Of a stretch of DNA of 64,000 bases, positions 8,897 through 17,397 are shown piece after piece. The position numbers and the translations under genes were made by a program. Under the pieces are notes generated by a model. That model had not been told where the DNA came from. It saw only the letters and a program-made list of their open reading frames with translations, and did no database searches. This DNA is from Leptospira sp. (GTDB taxonomy: Bacteria; Spirochaetota; Leptospiria; Leptospirales; Leptospiraceae). The stretch's first letter is position 1. Each line of letters starts with the position of its first letter. The stretch is from positions 1 to 64,000 of the forward strand of contig JAPZRK010000004.1 in NCBI GenBank assembly GCA_027531445.1. The letters are read 5' to 3'.

Positions 8897-9676
8897 ATGG
8901 AATTTCTTCTTGGAAGCTGGGAATTGACTGATTTCCTGGTATTTTCAAATCGAATGAAAGAAAAAATCAATTTCCCGGAGGTCTGGGGCCTAAGTCTGGG
9001 CATCTTCCTCCTCCTCTATTCTGGTTTTCTCAATTATTTTTCTCCAGCGGAACCTTATGCGGAAACACACTCGGGATTTCGCTCCCCCATCATCGCCTTA
9101 GAAACTGCCGAAACTCCCAAACATGTGCAAGACATCATCGGAACAATCGATACTGAAGAATTCCCTGGACTTACCAAAAACTACCGGATATTAAACTATT
9201 TTGATTTTGGATTTATCTTTTGTTATATGGCGTTTCTTGCATATACGGGGCATTATGCGGGAAGAAGAGTTAGGACAATATTTCTTCGCATTTTTTTAGG
9301 GATGATTTTGTTACTGGTCATCGGAGGCTTTTGCGATCTTGTAGAAAATATTTTAATCCTCAACCTGCTTGACTCAAAGAATGCGGAAGAGATGCTCCCA
9401 TCTTTAGAATATCTGAAATCCACAAGTCAAATGAAATGGTTTTGTTTACTCACCTATTCTGCAATCGTCGGTATCTATTTTTGGTTATACGAAAAAGGTT
9501 TTTTACTTCGATTTTCATCTGTTATGTTACTCACCTCATTTTTTTTGGGATTGTTTTCGATTGTAAGGATACATTTGCTTGAGATCGCATTTGCATTTAT
9601 GGCAATTGGTTTACTTTTGGCTTGGCTTCAGTATGGTTTTACGCTCGCTTTCAGTTCCTTAGCCAAAAAAACATAA
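8897..9676 (+). CDS. Unknown integral membrane protein
   Basis: I do not recognise a family. From the ATG at 8897 the product is about 259 residues. A GGGAG motif lies about 9 bases upstream, while the GTG at 8858 has no such motif. One hydrophobic segment is near the N-terminus (VWGLSLGIFLLLYSGFL), then a loop of about 75 residues that is probably extracytoplasmic, then five or so further hydrophobic segments. It stands alone between the rpsF promoter region and a convergent CapA-like gene. The 3' ends of the two overlap by 49 bases. An ATG at 8954 is an alternative start but lacks a ribosome binding site. Confidence 0.75.
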   Translation: MEFLLGSWELTDFLVFSNRMKEKINFPEVWGLSLGIFLLLYSGFLNYFSPAEPYAETHSGFRSPIIALETAETPKHVQDIIGTIDTEEFPGLTKNYRILNYFDFGFIFCYMAFLAYTGHYAGRRVRTIFLRIFLGMILLLVIGGFCDLVENILILNLLDSKNAEEMLPSLEYLKSTSQMKWFCLLTYSAIVGIYFWLYEKGFLLRFSSVMLLTSFFLGLFSIVRIHLLEIAFAFMAIGLLLAWLQYGFTLAFSSLAKKT

Positions 9677-10833
9677 CCTCGTCCGCCTGAGATCACTAGT
9701 TCGGTTCCTAAATTTTTACAAAGCAAGGCATACTCTCTTAAAAATTCTTCCGATTCAACTGCACTGAGTGGCGAAAAATATTGGTCTCCTGAAACACTTT
9801 GGTGTTTTCCAAAAACAGGTATCACCTCGACACATACAATTTTACCGTTGAGAAAATGGAGAACCACCGAAACATTGTGCTTCAAATACATATTTTTGGA
9901 TCCAAAAAGAAAATTCCCTAGAGAATAAATGGCTACTCCTTTTGGAAAAACTTCAATCCCTTGCGGGACGTGAGGATGATGTCCGAGAATTACTTGGTAT
10001 CCAGCACCTATCAAGTATTTCGCTGTCTTCCTTTGCACGTCCGTTGGTTCAGGGCTATATTCAACTCCCCAGTGCACAGACAGTAGATTGACTTGATTCG
10101 GTTTTGATCGTTTCGCAAGCCTTTCTGCAAGCGGTACTCTAAAGTATGCTGCACCAGGATTTTTTTGAGTCGCAAACAAACGAGTTTCACCAATGTCTGA
10201 AAAAGAATAAGTTCGATACTCCCAGTTATCTTTTTTGAAAATTAGTGGTTTTAGACTTTCCTCCTCATTCATGCCCGCACCAGCAAAACTGATCTTATAA
10301 TCTTCAAGCGATTGTAAGGTGTCTTTCAATCCAGAATCACCAAGATCCATTGTGTGGTTATTACCCAAAAAAACCCCGTCTATCTGCAACATGGACAGCA
10401 CTCGAAGATCTTTTGTTTCTCCATAAAAAACATAAGATTTTAACTTATCCACAGTCGGAGTTTTGCGAAGTATCGGTGTCTCTAAATTTAACATCCGATA
10501 ATCCATGTTATATAAAAGAGATATAAAACCACGAAAAGGAAAAAGTGGATCTTCACTTTTCATCGCATCTCTCACACCCCAATTGAACATCACATCTCCC
10601 CCAACCCATACCTTTGTCGTATTCGGAATTCGAAATCCACTACCAGTTGAGGTAGTATATCTGTAATAATCGTGAAATGGAGGTGTAACTACGGGCTCAT
10701 ATTCTTCTTCCGGTAGGGAATCAGAAAAAGCTACAAATGGTAAAAAAAGTAAAAGGATTCCTGAAGCAAAAAATTTAGAAAATTTTGGAATGTGATTCCT
10801 CAAATCAGAACCTAAAGACAGAGTCTTGCACAT
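9628..10833 (-). CDS. CapA-like exported metallophosphatase-fold protein
   Basis: This is a PGA_cap/CapA family protein of about 401 residues. After a signal-like hydrophobic stretch (FASGILLLFLPFVAFS) come the family blocks VWVGGDVMFNWGV, LNLETPI, GNNHTMDLGDSGL, LSVHWGVEYSPEP and ILGHHPHVPQG, which ends IYSLGNFLFG. CapA proteins resemble metallophosphoesterases and act in poly-gamma-glutamate or capsule synthesis in some bacteria; the substrate here is unknown. The ATG at 10833 overlaps the upstream lipoprotein gene by 29 bases. An in-frame TTG at 10803, with an AGG about 6 bases upstream and lying immediately after the upstream stop, would give a cleaner signal peptide and may be the true start. 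Confidence 0.85.
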   Translation of the reverse strand: MCKTLSLGSDLRNHIPKFSKFFASGILLLFLPFVAFSDSLPEEEYEPVVTPPFHDYYRYTTSTGSGFRIPNTTKVWVGGDVMFNWGVRDAMKSEDPLFPFRGFISLLYNMDYRMLNLETPILRKTPTVDKLKSYVFYGETKDLRVLSMLQIDGVFLGNNHTMDLGDSGLKDTLQSLEDYKISFAGAGMNEEESLKPLIFKKDNWEYRTYSFSDIGETRLFATQKNPGAAYFRVPLAERLAKRSKPNQVNLLSVHWGVEYSPEPTDVQRKTAKYLIGAGYQVILGHHPHVPQGIEVFPKGVAIYSLGNFLFGSKNMYLKHNVSVVLHFLNGKIVCVEVIPVFGKHQSVSGDQYFSPLSAVESEEFLREYALLCKNLGTELVISGGRGYVFLAKELKASVKPY

Positions 10834-11593
10834 CTGTTTTTATTATCTTTTTCATGGTAATAAGTATAAGAGCATTTTCTTTCTCATCATTCAATGTCAT
10901 CACTTTTGAAAGTATGGACTTTGCAGGATGATTGTGTTTGGGATCTTTCTCCTTTACTAGAGAGACTGCCTTTATCCCCCGTTTTGTGCTAGATAACTCA
11001 ATGCGAGAAGGAAGGCTATCTACAAAAAAATATTCGTAAACACCATCTGCTTTCTCTACTAGGATTCGGCCATCCTTTGCCATAAAACGCGCTTTAGATG
11101 AAAGAATTTCAGATTGAAAGGCTCCAGATAAATACTGATAGATAACAGGAAATGGTAACTGTATTTGTTTTTTAGTATTCGGGTCTTGTAAATACAAATC
11201 CCCCATAGGTTGAATTATAGGCTTTGTCGCCCCAGAAGGTTTGATTGATATTTCTGTTGGTGTAGCAATCAATTCGGAAAAAATGAGCCCAAAAAAAGTA
11301 TCCATCAATTGGATTTTTAGTAAACCTCCAGGTTTAGAAAAGAAAATCTTTCCATCGATATTAAAGGTTTCTTTTTTAGGAACTAACACTTGAATGTTCA
11401 TAGAAAATTCGCCACGAAACGAAGTAAAACTTTCATTCTGTGCAGAAATACCACTTAACAAGCTCTTTGCGAGTGGGTCTGAAGGGGACGTATATCGACT
11501 TGTATCTCTTCCAATAAAATCGACTTCATCCACCTGCGGTGATTTACAAAAAAGGAAAAAACCCAAACTAAAGATTAATAAAATTCGAATCAT
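10805..11593 (-). CDS. LolB/LolA-like lipoprotein
   Basis: This 262-residue protein begins MIRILLIFSLGFFLFCKS, a lipoprotein signal with the lipidated cysteine at 16 or so. The mature part has the pattern of the LolA/LolB half-barrel fold: SFRGEFSMNIQVLVPKKETFNIDGKIFFSKPGG, then LLKIQL and FFGLIFSE. LolB receives lipoproteins at the outer membrane. The assignment is structural reasoning from weak sequence features plus context: the upstream gene is a TPR protein overlapping by 4 bases, and TPR genes next to lolB are common in other bacteria. It could instead be a related lipoprotein without a sorting role. Confidence 0.6.
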   Translation of the reverse strand: MIRILLIFSLGFFLFCKSPQVDEVDFIGRDTSRYTSPSDPLAKSLLSGISAQNESFTSFRGEFSMNIQVLVPKKETFNIDGKIFFSKPGGLLKIQLMDTFFGLIFSELIATPTEISIKPSGATKPIIQPMGDLYLQDPNTKKQIQLPFPVIYQYLSGAFQSEILSSKARFMAKDGRILVEKADGVYEYFFVDSLPSRIELSSTKRGIKAVSLVKEKDPKHNHPAKSILSKVMTLNDEKENALILITMKKIIKTDVQDSVFRF

Positions 11594-13614
11594 TGGTTTA
11601 ACTCCTTTTGAATTTGGACTAACTTGGTATTAATTTTAGCGATCTCTTTAGGATCTTTACCATTGCTATATAAAAGCGCCTTGTTAAAATAGAATTCTGC
11701 TTTTACTAAATCTAAGGACTTGCGATATACATCACCCAAATGATCATAAATCACGGAATCTTGTGCATCTCTTTCTATTGAGATTTGTTCTGCAAAGTGT
11801 AAATGGAGTAAGGATTCGGGTATACGGTTTTGACGAAAATAAATCCAACCTAAACTATCTTGGTAGGCCGCATTATCTGGTTCCAGATCTGTGGCCTTTA
11901 AAAGTAACCTTTCGGATTCTTCTTTTTGTAAATTCCTTTCTGCATATAAGTAACCTAGGTAGTTATATGAGTTAGACGATTCAGGGCTAATATCAATCGC
12001 ATTTAAGAGTAACTTTTCTGTACTTTTAAAATCGCCTAATTTATCATAACAGATTGCTGTATAAAAAAGATAATTTGGATTTTTGGGTTCCAACTCCACC
12101 GCTTTTTTGAAGGAACCGAGTGCCAGTTTATGGTTCTCTTTTTGGAGATAAATGGCACCCTTTAAATAATGATAGGACGCTTGGTTCGGATACGCTTTGA
12201 TTAGATCATCAGAAATTTTTAATGCCTCGATGTGTTTATTCACTTTTTCGTGAATCAGTAAGTAAGCCAATCGATACTTTAAATCCGCTTTGTTTTGTAG
12301 ATCAGTGGAAAGTTCTATCGCTTTACGCATATCAAGGATTGATGACTGGATTTTTTTCTGAGCTTCTTTGCACTGGGATCTTTTTTCGTATAACGAGACT
12401 ACCTCTCTTTCAAAATCCTTATGCATAAGGGCAAATTCTAATGCCTTTGAAAATAAATTCTCGGCAGTTTTATATTGGCGATATTGATAGGAAAGCGCAC
12501 CAGCATCTACGAGGGATTTATAATATTCTTGTCTTTCGGTTTGCGGGATGAGCTCCGAATGAAGAATTCTTGCTGAAAGTCGGTTGGGATTTTTTGCCAC
12601 AAACTGACTTACTAACTCAAGGAGGCCTTCCTCTTCTCCATTTAAGTATTTTGAAATATACTTTAAAATACCTTCTTGCGAAAGTTTCTTTTCAACCTTC
12701 AATTGTTGGAAATATCCCATAGCAAAGGCGCGCGAATCAATGAAATACATCTCTCCTAGCATACTCGATGCATCAATTTCTCTTGGATTTGCACTCCTAA
12801 TCGACGTGAGATATTTTTTTGAGAGTCCAAATTCACCTAACGTGAAGTAAAGTTGAGCAATGCGAAACTGAACATCTAGATCGTTGCCAGCAAACGACAA
12901 ATAACGATCATAGTGATAGATGGATTTTTTTTGATAGTCCAATCTGTAATTAAGATCGCCTAAAAATTTCAAGACAGTAGGTTTGAGTTTTGAGTTTGTA
13001 TCTCTTTTTTCAATTACGTCTGATAATGCGATAAAATGTAAGATGGAACGATTCCACTGTTTTAAATCATAATATATGTTTCCAAGATAATAGAGAAAGT
13101 CGAAATCAAAAGGATAATGTTTCAAATTGGATGAAAGTACGTTTCCAGCTGCTTCTAAATCTCCTTTTCTTAGTAAAATTCTTGTTTTTAGAAGGATGGC
13201 TTCTCTAGGTACAACGTCAGGAGATTGGAACATCTGATAAGACTGCTCACTCCAAAGTAGAGCATTTTCCAGATCAGCTAACTCAAGATAACTGTTTGCA
13301 AGCGAAAGTGCGCTCAAATAGGTAGGTCCCAATTTGTTTTCAGAACGACATGTATGAAATTTTTGGAAAAATAGGACGGCCGCCTCGTGATGTTTTTTTG
13401 CCTCTTCTGGTTTGCGAAGGTCGGTTTTATGGAAACCAGACCTTTGTTCCAAATAAGCCCGAGAAAGGAAGTATTCAAAAGGCGTTTTTGAGTCTATGAG
13501 GCTACAACTCAGCCGTTCTTTGCCTGGATTTGCAGAAATTGCCAAGGAGGAGAACAGAATGAGTAAGAAAAAATGGTAGAAACGTGGGTTTGTAAGGTTA
13601 ATTGCTTGAAACAT
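11590..13614 (-). CDS. Exported TPR-repeat protein
   Basis: The ATG at 13612-13614 gives about 674 residues with a signal peptide (FYHFFLLILFSSLAISA). The body is almost entirely tetratricopeptide repeats, for example LGNIYYDLKQWNRSILHF, LGEFGLSKKYL, YHYLKGAIYLQKENHKLAL and YNYLGYLYAERNLQKEE, about fifteen in all. The TPR superhelix is a protein-protein interaction scaffold. The frame is open upstream to 13713, but that part would run through the divergent gene and has no signal peptide. The start overlaps the 5' end of the plus-strand gene at 13602. It overlaps the downstream LolB-like gene by 4 bases. No lipobox is evident. Confidence 0.82.
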   Translation of the reverse strand: MFQAINLTNPRFYHFFLLILFSSLAISANPGKERLSCSLIDSKTPFEYFLSRAYLEQRSGFHKTDLRKPEEAKKHHEAAVLFFQKFHTCRSENKLGPTYLSALSLANSYLELADLENALLWSEQSYQMFQSPDVVPREAILLKTRILLRKGDLEAAGNVLSSNLKHYPFDFDFLYYLGNIYYDLKQWNRSILHFIALSDVIEKRDTNSKLKPTVLKFLGDLNYRLDYQKKSIYHYDRYLSFAGNDLDVQFRIAQLYFTLGEFGLSKKYLTSIRSANPREIDASSMLGEMYFIDSRAFAMGYFQQLKVEKKLSQEGILKYISKYLNGEEEGLLELVSQFVAKNPNRLSARILHSELIPQTERQEYYKSLVDAGALSYQYRQYKTAENLFSKALEFALMHKDFEREVVSLYEKRSQCKEAQKKIQSSILDMRKAIELSTDLQNKADLKYRLAYLLIHEKVNKHIEALKISDDLIKAYPNQASYHYLKGAIYLQKENHKLALGSFKKAVELEPKNPNYLFYTAICYDKLGDFKSTEKLLLNAIDISPESSNSYNYLGYLYAERNLQKEESERLLLKATDLEPDNAAYQDSLGWIYFRQNRIPESLLHLHFAEQISIERDAQDSVIYDHLGDVYRKSLDLVKAEFYFNKALLYSNGKDPKEIAKINTKLVQIQKELNQ

Positions 13615-14921
13615 CCGTGGATTCCGGCAAAGTTCGGGAACAGGGACACTCCTTGAACCAGATCTTCCGAGAAAATTTAAAATACATTCTGGCTGTTCTC
13701 TTTGTTTGGGCAATCACTTTCCCAATGGTTTTACAAGACAAAGACGATATTCTTGCTCGTTTTAACATTTGGTACAACGATTTATTTTTAAGCTATCCAG
13801 ACAGATTGAGGATCGCGCACAAATTCATTCAGAAAGGCGATGAAATCATACAAGGGCGAAAGGAACTTTCCAGTAACCCCTTTTCGAAAATTACTGCCTT
13901 TTTCTCTGGCGAAGACTTGAACAAAGCAATCACCCTTCCCTTGGATCTCACTCTTATGGAAAAGGCATGTCTTTACTACAGGTCCAAGGAACACATCGAA
14001 GAAATCTTTTTGGAACCTACTTGGAGAGAAAAGGCACAAGAATGGAATTCCCCACTCTTTTTAAAAAGTAAATCATCGGACTCATTAGATGTAGCTCTCG
14101 GTCCTAATCCAAAAGAATACTGGAATTCGCATCATGAAGCAGTTTTAGAAGCATTAGATTATTATAAAAGAGCATTACGCTTTTCAGGACCCGAATTTCA
14201 AGCTCCTAAAAAAATTGAAAGTGTATCATGGGCAGTATGTCGCCCAGCGGAAATTCTATTGGCATACAAAACTTATATGTTAGAAACTGAAAAGTATGTT
14301 TTGGACATTTTAAAGAAAGAGGAAAAAGACCCATCCCGAAGGACAGAAACTCAAATTCTCACCCAAGTACTCCAATCGATAAAATCTGGTAAAATTCCTG
14401 GTGTAGATCCCAATGATTACAAAGAAGCCCTCCTCCGACAAATATTGTTAACTGGAATGAAGGATTTTTCGCCTCGAGAAATGGGCTCCGTTTACTTTCG
14501 CATTATTTATTTATCTGCATCGAACGAACCTGAATACTTAAAATTCGTACAAAGAAGAGGAGAACTCTTTTTCCAACTCGGAAAAGAAAACCCAGAATTT
14601 TACAAAAATGCGATACAAGATTTCAAAACATCGATGGATATAAGTATTGCTGTAAAAGATGAATCGGCGAATTTCCCATTGTTACTTGTTCATCAATTTG
14701 AGGCAAAACTTTCCATTGTCAAATGTTATGTTGAGCTGGCAGAATATAACACAGCTCTCAAACTTTTAGATGAATTGATACCTAGCCTTAGGAACGTAGA
14801 CGAACGAAGTGTAGGTGGAATCAAATCACCTATACTTAAAAGTTATAGAGAGACCAAAAGATTTGTTCTTAGAAGAAAAGGACGATTCGATGAGGCAGAT
14901 GAAATCCCCTTTGACGAGTGA
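13602..14921 (+). CDS. Unknown membrane-anchored protein, first gene of the CHAT-sigma run
   Basis: I do not recognise this 439-residue protein. It has one hydrophobic segment near residues 27-45 (LKYILAVLFVWAITFPMVL) and a long soluble, helix-rich C-terminal part. The last third looks TPR-like (RGELFFQLGKENPEFYKNAI, VELAEYNTALKLLDELI). The start is TTG at 13602 with TAAGG about 8 bases upstream; a GTG at 13617 is an alternative. If the TTG is right, its 5' end overlaps the divergent TPR gene by 13 bases. Its end overlaps the next gene by about 32 bases, and it seems to lead a co-directional run to 19539. Confidence 0.75.
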   Translation: MLETSVDSGKVREQGHSLNQIFRENLKYILAVLFVWAITFPMVLQDKDDILARFNIWYNDLFLSYPDRLRIAHKFIQKGDEIIQGRKELSSNPFSKITAFFSGEDLNKAITLPLDLTLMEKACLYYRSKEHIEEIFLEPTWREKAQEWNSPLFLKSKSSDSLDVALGPNPKEYWNSHHEAVLEALDYYKRALRFSGPEFQAPKKIESVSWAVCRPAEILLAYKTYMLETEKYVLDILKKEEKDPSRRTETQILTQVLQSIKSGKIPGVDPNDYKEALLRQILLTGMKDFSPREMGSVYFRIIYLSASNEPEYLKFVQRRGELFFQLGKENPEFYKNAIQDFKTSMDISIAVKDESANFPLLLVHQFEAKLSIVKCYVELAEYNTALKLLDELIPSLRNVDERSVGGIKSPILKSYRETKRFVLRRKGRFDEADEIPFDE

Positions 14922-16032
14922 TTTATATTACTTTGATTATAATGCAACTCATCCACCAATCCCCGAGGTATTAAGTGAAGCGTTAGGTGAATACCAACAC
15001 TTTTTTTTTAATCCTTCTGGCGCGACTCGGTATTCTCTAGCGAGCCAAGGGAAAATAGAATCCGTTCGTAAGATATTCGCCAAAATCACAAACACAAACG
15101 AAAGAGACCTTGTTTTTTCTTCTACAGGAACAGAAGCCAATTATCTAATGATTCGTGCTCTCCGTTCTGCTTTTCCGGATGTGCAATCTGTAATCGTTAG
15201 TCCATTTGAACATTCGAGCATGTATGAGGCATTAGCCGATCATCACTTTCAAATCAGAATCTTAAAAACAGACCTTTCGGGACTCGTCTCACTCAGTTCC
15301 TTGGAAGCATTATTAACTGAATCTAAATCACCGATTGTTTGCCTGGCCGTCGGAAATGAAACGGGAGTCATCCAACCAACTGCTGAAATCAGTAAAATGG
15401 CAAAAGATTTTGACGTACCATTTCTTAGCGATCTCATGCAAGGGTTTGGTAAAATTGAGATGGATTTTGATCAATTTGATTCGTTTACTTTTTCATCTCA
15501 TAAAATCGGCGGTGGAATGGGTTCGGCAATCACCCGAGTGATATCAAATGCAAAGGAGTATCGCCTCTTTGGTGGTGGAAACCAAGAGAATAGCCACCGA
15601 GCAGGCACAGAGAATTTGCAATCCATACTTGCCTTTGCGAAAGCGAGTGAGTTCCAGTTATTATCCTTAGTAAATAAAAACCAAAAGCTTGTTACCTTTC
15701 AAAAAGAAATAGAAAATCAATTAACTCTTATGGGTTGCAAAATTGTTGCTCAAACATCCCCTCGCATTCCAAATACTAGTTATGTGATCCTTCCCATTGA
15801 CGATTTAGATTTTTTTTTACTAGGTATGGAAGAAAAGGGCTTTATCATTTCAACCGGAAGTTCTTGTAAATCAAGAGCAAGGGAGGCAAGTTCCTCTTTA
15901 CTCGCGATGGGATTTACAAAAGACGAAGCACTTCGTGCCATTCGGATATCAACGGGTATCTATACCCAAGAATCTGATGTTAATGCCCTCTGTTTTCAAA
16001 TCAAAGAACTTCTTACAACTTTTGGAACTTAA
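14890..16032 (+). CDS. Cysteine desulfurase (class V aminotransferase, NifS/IscS type)
   Basis: From the ATG at 14890 this is a 380-residue PLP enzyme that takes sulfur from cysteine. Visible features are YFDYNATHPP at the N-terminus, FSSTGTEANYL (cofactor phosphate loop), EHSS with His108, SDLMQ with Asp181, and FSSHKIGG with the Schiff-base Lys205. GSSCKSRAREASS carries the catalytic Cys326 on the mobile loop, and RISTG is near the end. Some residues around the active site are not the usual ones (SDLMQ rather than xDAVQ). The ATG at 14899 is an alternative start. It overlaps the previous gene and lies 6 bases before the CHAT gene. No iscU or other Fe-S assembly gene is nearby, so a role outside general Fe-S assembly is possible. 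Confidence 0.88.
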   Translation: MRQMKSPLTSDLYYFDYNATHPPIPEVLSEALGEYQHFFFNPSGATRYSLASQGKIESVRKIFAKITNTNERDLVFSSTGTEANYLMIRALRSAFPDVQSVIVSPFEHSSMYEALADHHFQIRILKTDLSGLVSLSSLEALLTESKSPIVCLAVGNETGVIQPTAEISKMAKDFDVPFLSDLMQGFGKIEMDFDQFDSFTFSSHKIGGGMGSAITRVISNAKEYRLFGGGNQENSHRAGTENLQSILAFAKASEFQLLSLVNKNQKLVTFQKEIENQLTLMGCKIVAQTSPRIPNTSYVILPIDDLDFFLLGMEEKGFIISTGSSCKSRAREASSSLLAMGFTKDEALRAIRISTGIYTQESDVNALCFQIKELLTTFGT

Positions 16033-16038
16033 AATTCG

Positions 16039-17397
16039 ATGAAAATTCGTATCATATCCAAACCCAATCGATCCACCAAGTCAGATGTGAATGACGCAGA
16101 AATTTTGTGGGAAGATACAAAAAATCCGTTCTCTCCAGTTGAAATAATTTGTCCGATTGATGGGAAATCACTGCAACTCTTTCGCAAGGATTGGGATCAT
16201 TTCTTGAATCGACTCATCGCTAGCAATCCAACAAAACAAGAGTTCCGTGACAAATTGCAAAAAAAATCTCAGAGTTTAGAACAAATCATCTTTGGTAATC
16301 GATCACTACCTTGGAAGAACTCAAACTTTAAATCCGAAATATTTCTTCAGACTGATCCCGAGTTTACATCCTTTCCTTGGGAAATTTTTACAACGAACGA
16401 AATCTTCTTTTTTGAATACAAATTATTTTACAGAGGGATTAGATCCACAAGTAGAGTATCTGAAATTTCAAAAGGAAATGCTTTTCTACTCATCGAAAAT
16501 CCAGTCTTAAAAGAATTAGAAACAAGCGTTAAAAGAGAAGGGAAACTGATCTCTGAAATTTTTGAAGACCAACAGAAAATACCATTCAAACGAATTAAAG
16601 CTGACCAATGGAAACTTACAAAGTTTTGGGAAGAAATCACTGATTCAGCATATCTGCATTATGCGGGACATACTGAAAAAGAAGGGATCCCGATTCAGAA
16701 AGATGATGTGATATTGGGTGAGGAAATTGGCAGAGCAAAGCTTTCCAATCTAAAAGTAGTTTTTTTAAACAGTTGTCATTCTGCATATGAAGGTTGGGAA
16801 ACTTCAGGTCTGGCCAGCCAATTTTTAAAAGCAGGTGCGCAGTATGTTTTGGGGTTTTTAACTCCTGTCGAAACAGAAGTAGCAGAACAAATCGGCAAAG
16901 AATTTTGGACCTTTTATTTAAAATCAAAAAATCCAAGAGCATCGTATCTTAAAGTTAAAGAGAATCTCCAAAATGCTGATTCAAAAAGGTTAGCAAGTAG
17001 TCTATCATTTGTTTGTTTTTCGCCTGAACAAAAAAAGTCAAAATCAAATTTGATTTTTGCATTTGTACTCAGTCTTTTGTTACTATTTTGTCTGATCACT
17101 ATTTCTTATTTCCGAAAATCTGAGATAAAATCTTCAGACCAATTCATTCCGACCGATTCTATTTTGCCATCAGTCAATTCTAAGGAACAAAATGGTCAAA
17201 CCAGACAGTCCATTCTCACCAAAATATCTGAAATCAAAGATCCGATCTTTCGATCAAAGGCAAAATCATTCTGGGTAGAAGACCATCCATTTCTCACGAA
17301 AGAAGAAAGAAGGAACATCTTAGAAGAAATTCTAAATAGCGATGGAAACGAAGAAGTCAAATTCTACCAATTCAAAAGAAATACTGGAATCGAATGA
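16039..17397 (+). CDS. Membrane-anchored CHAT-domain protease
   Basis: This 452-residue protein has a CHAT (caspase-like, clan CD) domain at about 100-330. The catalytic pair is visible: HYAGH at 207-211 (His211 likely catalytic) and VVFLNSCHSA with Cys246. The following GLASQFLKAGAQYVLGFLTPVE is the conserved block after the cysteine. A single hydrophobic segment follows (about 338-355), then a tail of about 95 residues. With N-in topology the protease is cytoplasmic and the tail periplasmic; this is inference. CHAT proteases act as regulated, often sequence-specific peptidases in signalling and defence. The first 90 residues match nothing I know. Its stop overlaps the next start by 4 bases (ATGA). 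Confidence 0.87.
   Translation: MKIRIISKPNRSTKSDVNDAEILWEDTKNPFSPVEIICPIDGKSLQLFRKDWDHFLNRLIASNPTKQEFRDKLQKKSQSLEQIIFGNRSLPWKNSNFKSEIFLQTDPEFTSFPWEIFTTNEIFFFEYKLFYRGIRSTSRVSEISKGNAFLLIENPVLKELETSVKREGKLISEIFEDQQKIPFKRIKADQWKLTKFWEEITDSAYLHYAGHTEKEGIPIQKDDVILGEEIGRAKLSNLKVVFLNSCHSAYEGWETSGLASQFLKAGAQYVLGFLTPVETEVAEQIGKEFWTFYLKSKNPRASYLKVKENLQNADSKRLASSLSFVCFSPEQKKSKSNLIFAFVLSLLLLFCLITISYFRKSEIKSSDQFIPTDSILPSVNSKEQNGQTRQSILTKISEIKDPIFRSKAKSFWVEDHPFLTKEERRNILEEILNSDGNEEVKFYQFKRNTGIE

Noticed and set aside
17040..17060. 16-base palindrome AAATCAAATTTGATTT
   Set aside because: It lies inside the CHAT gene just before the membrane-helix codons, and such A/T symmetry is expected by chance in AT-rich coding DNA.
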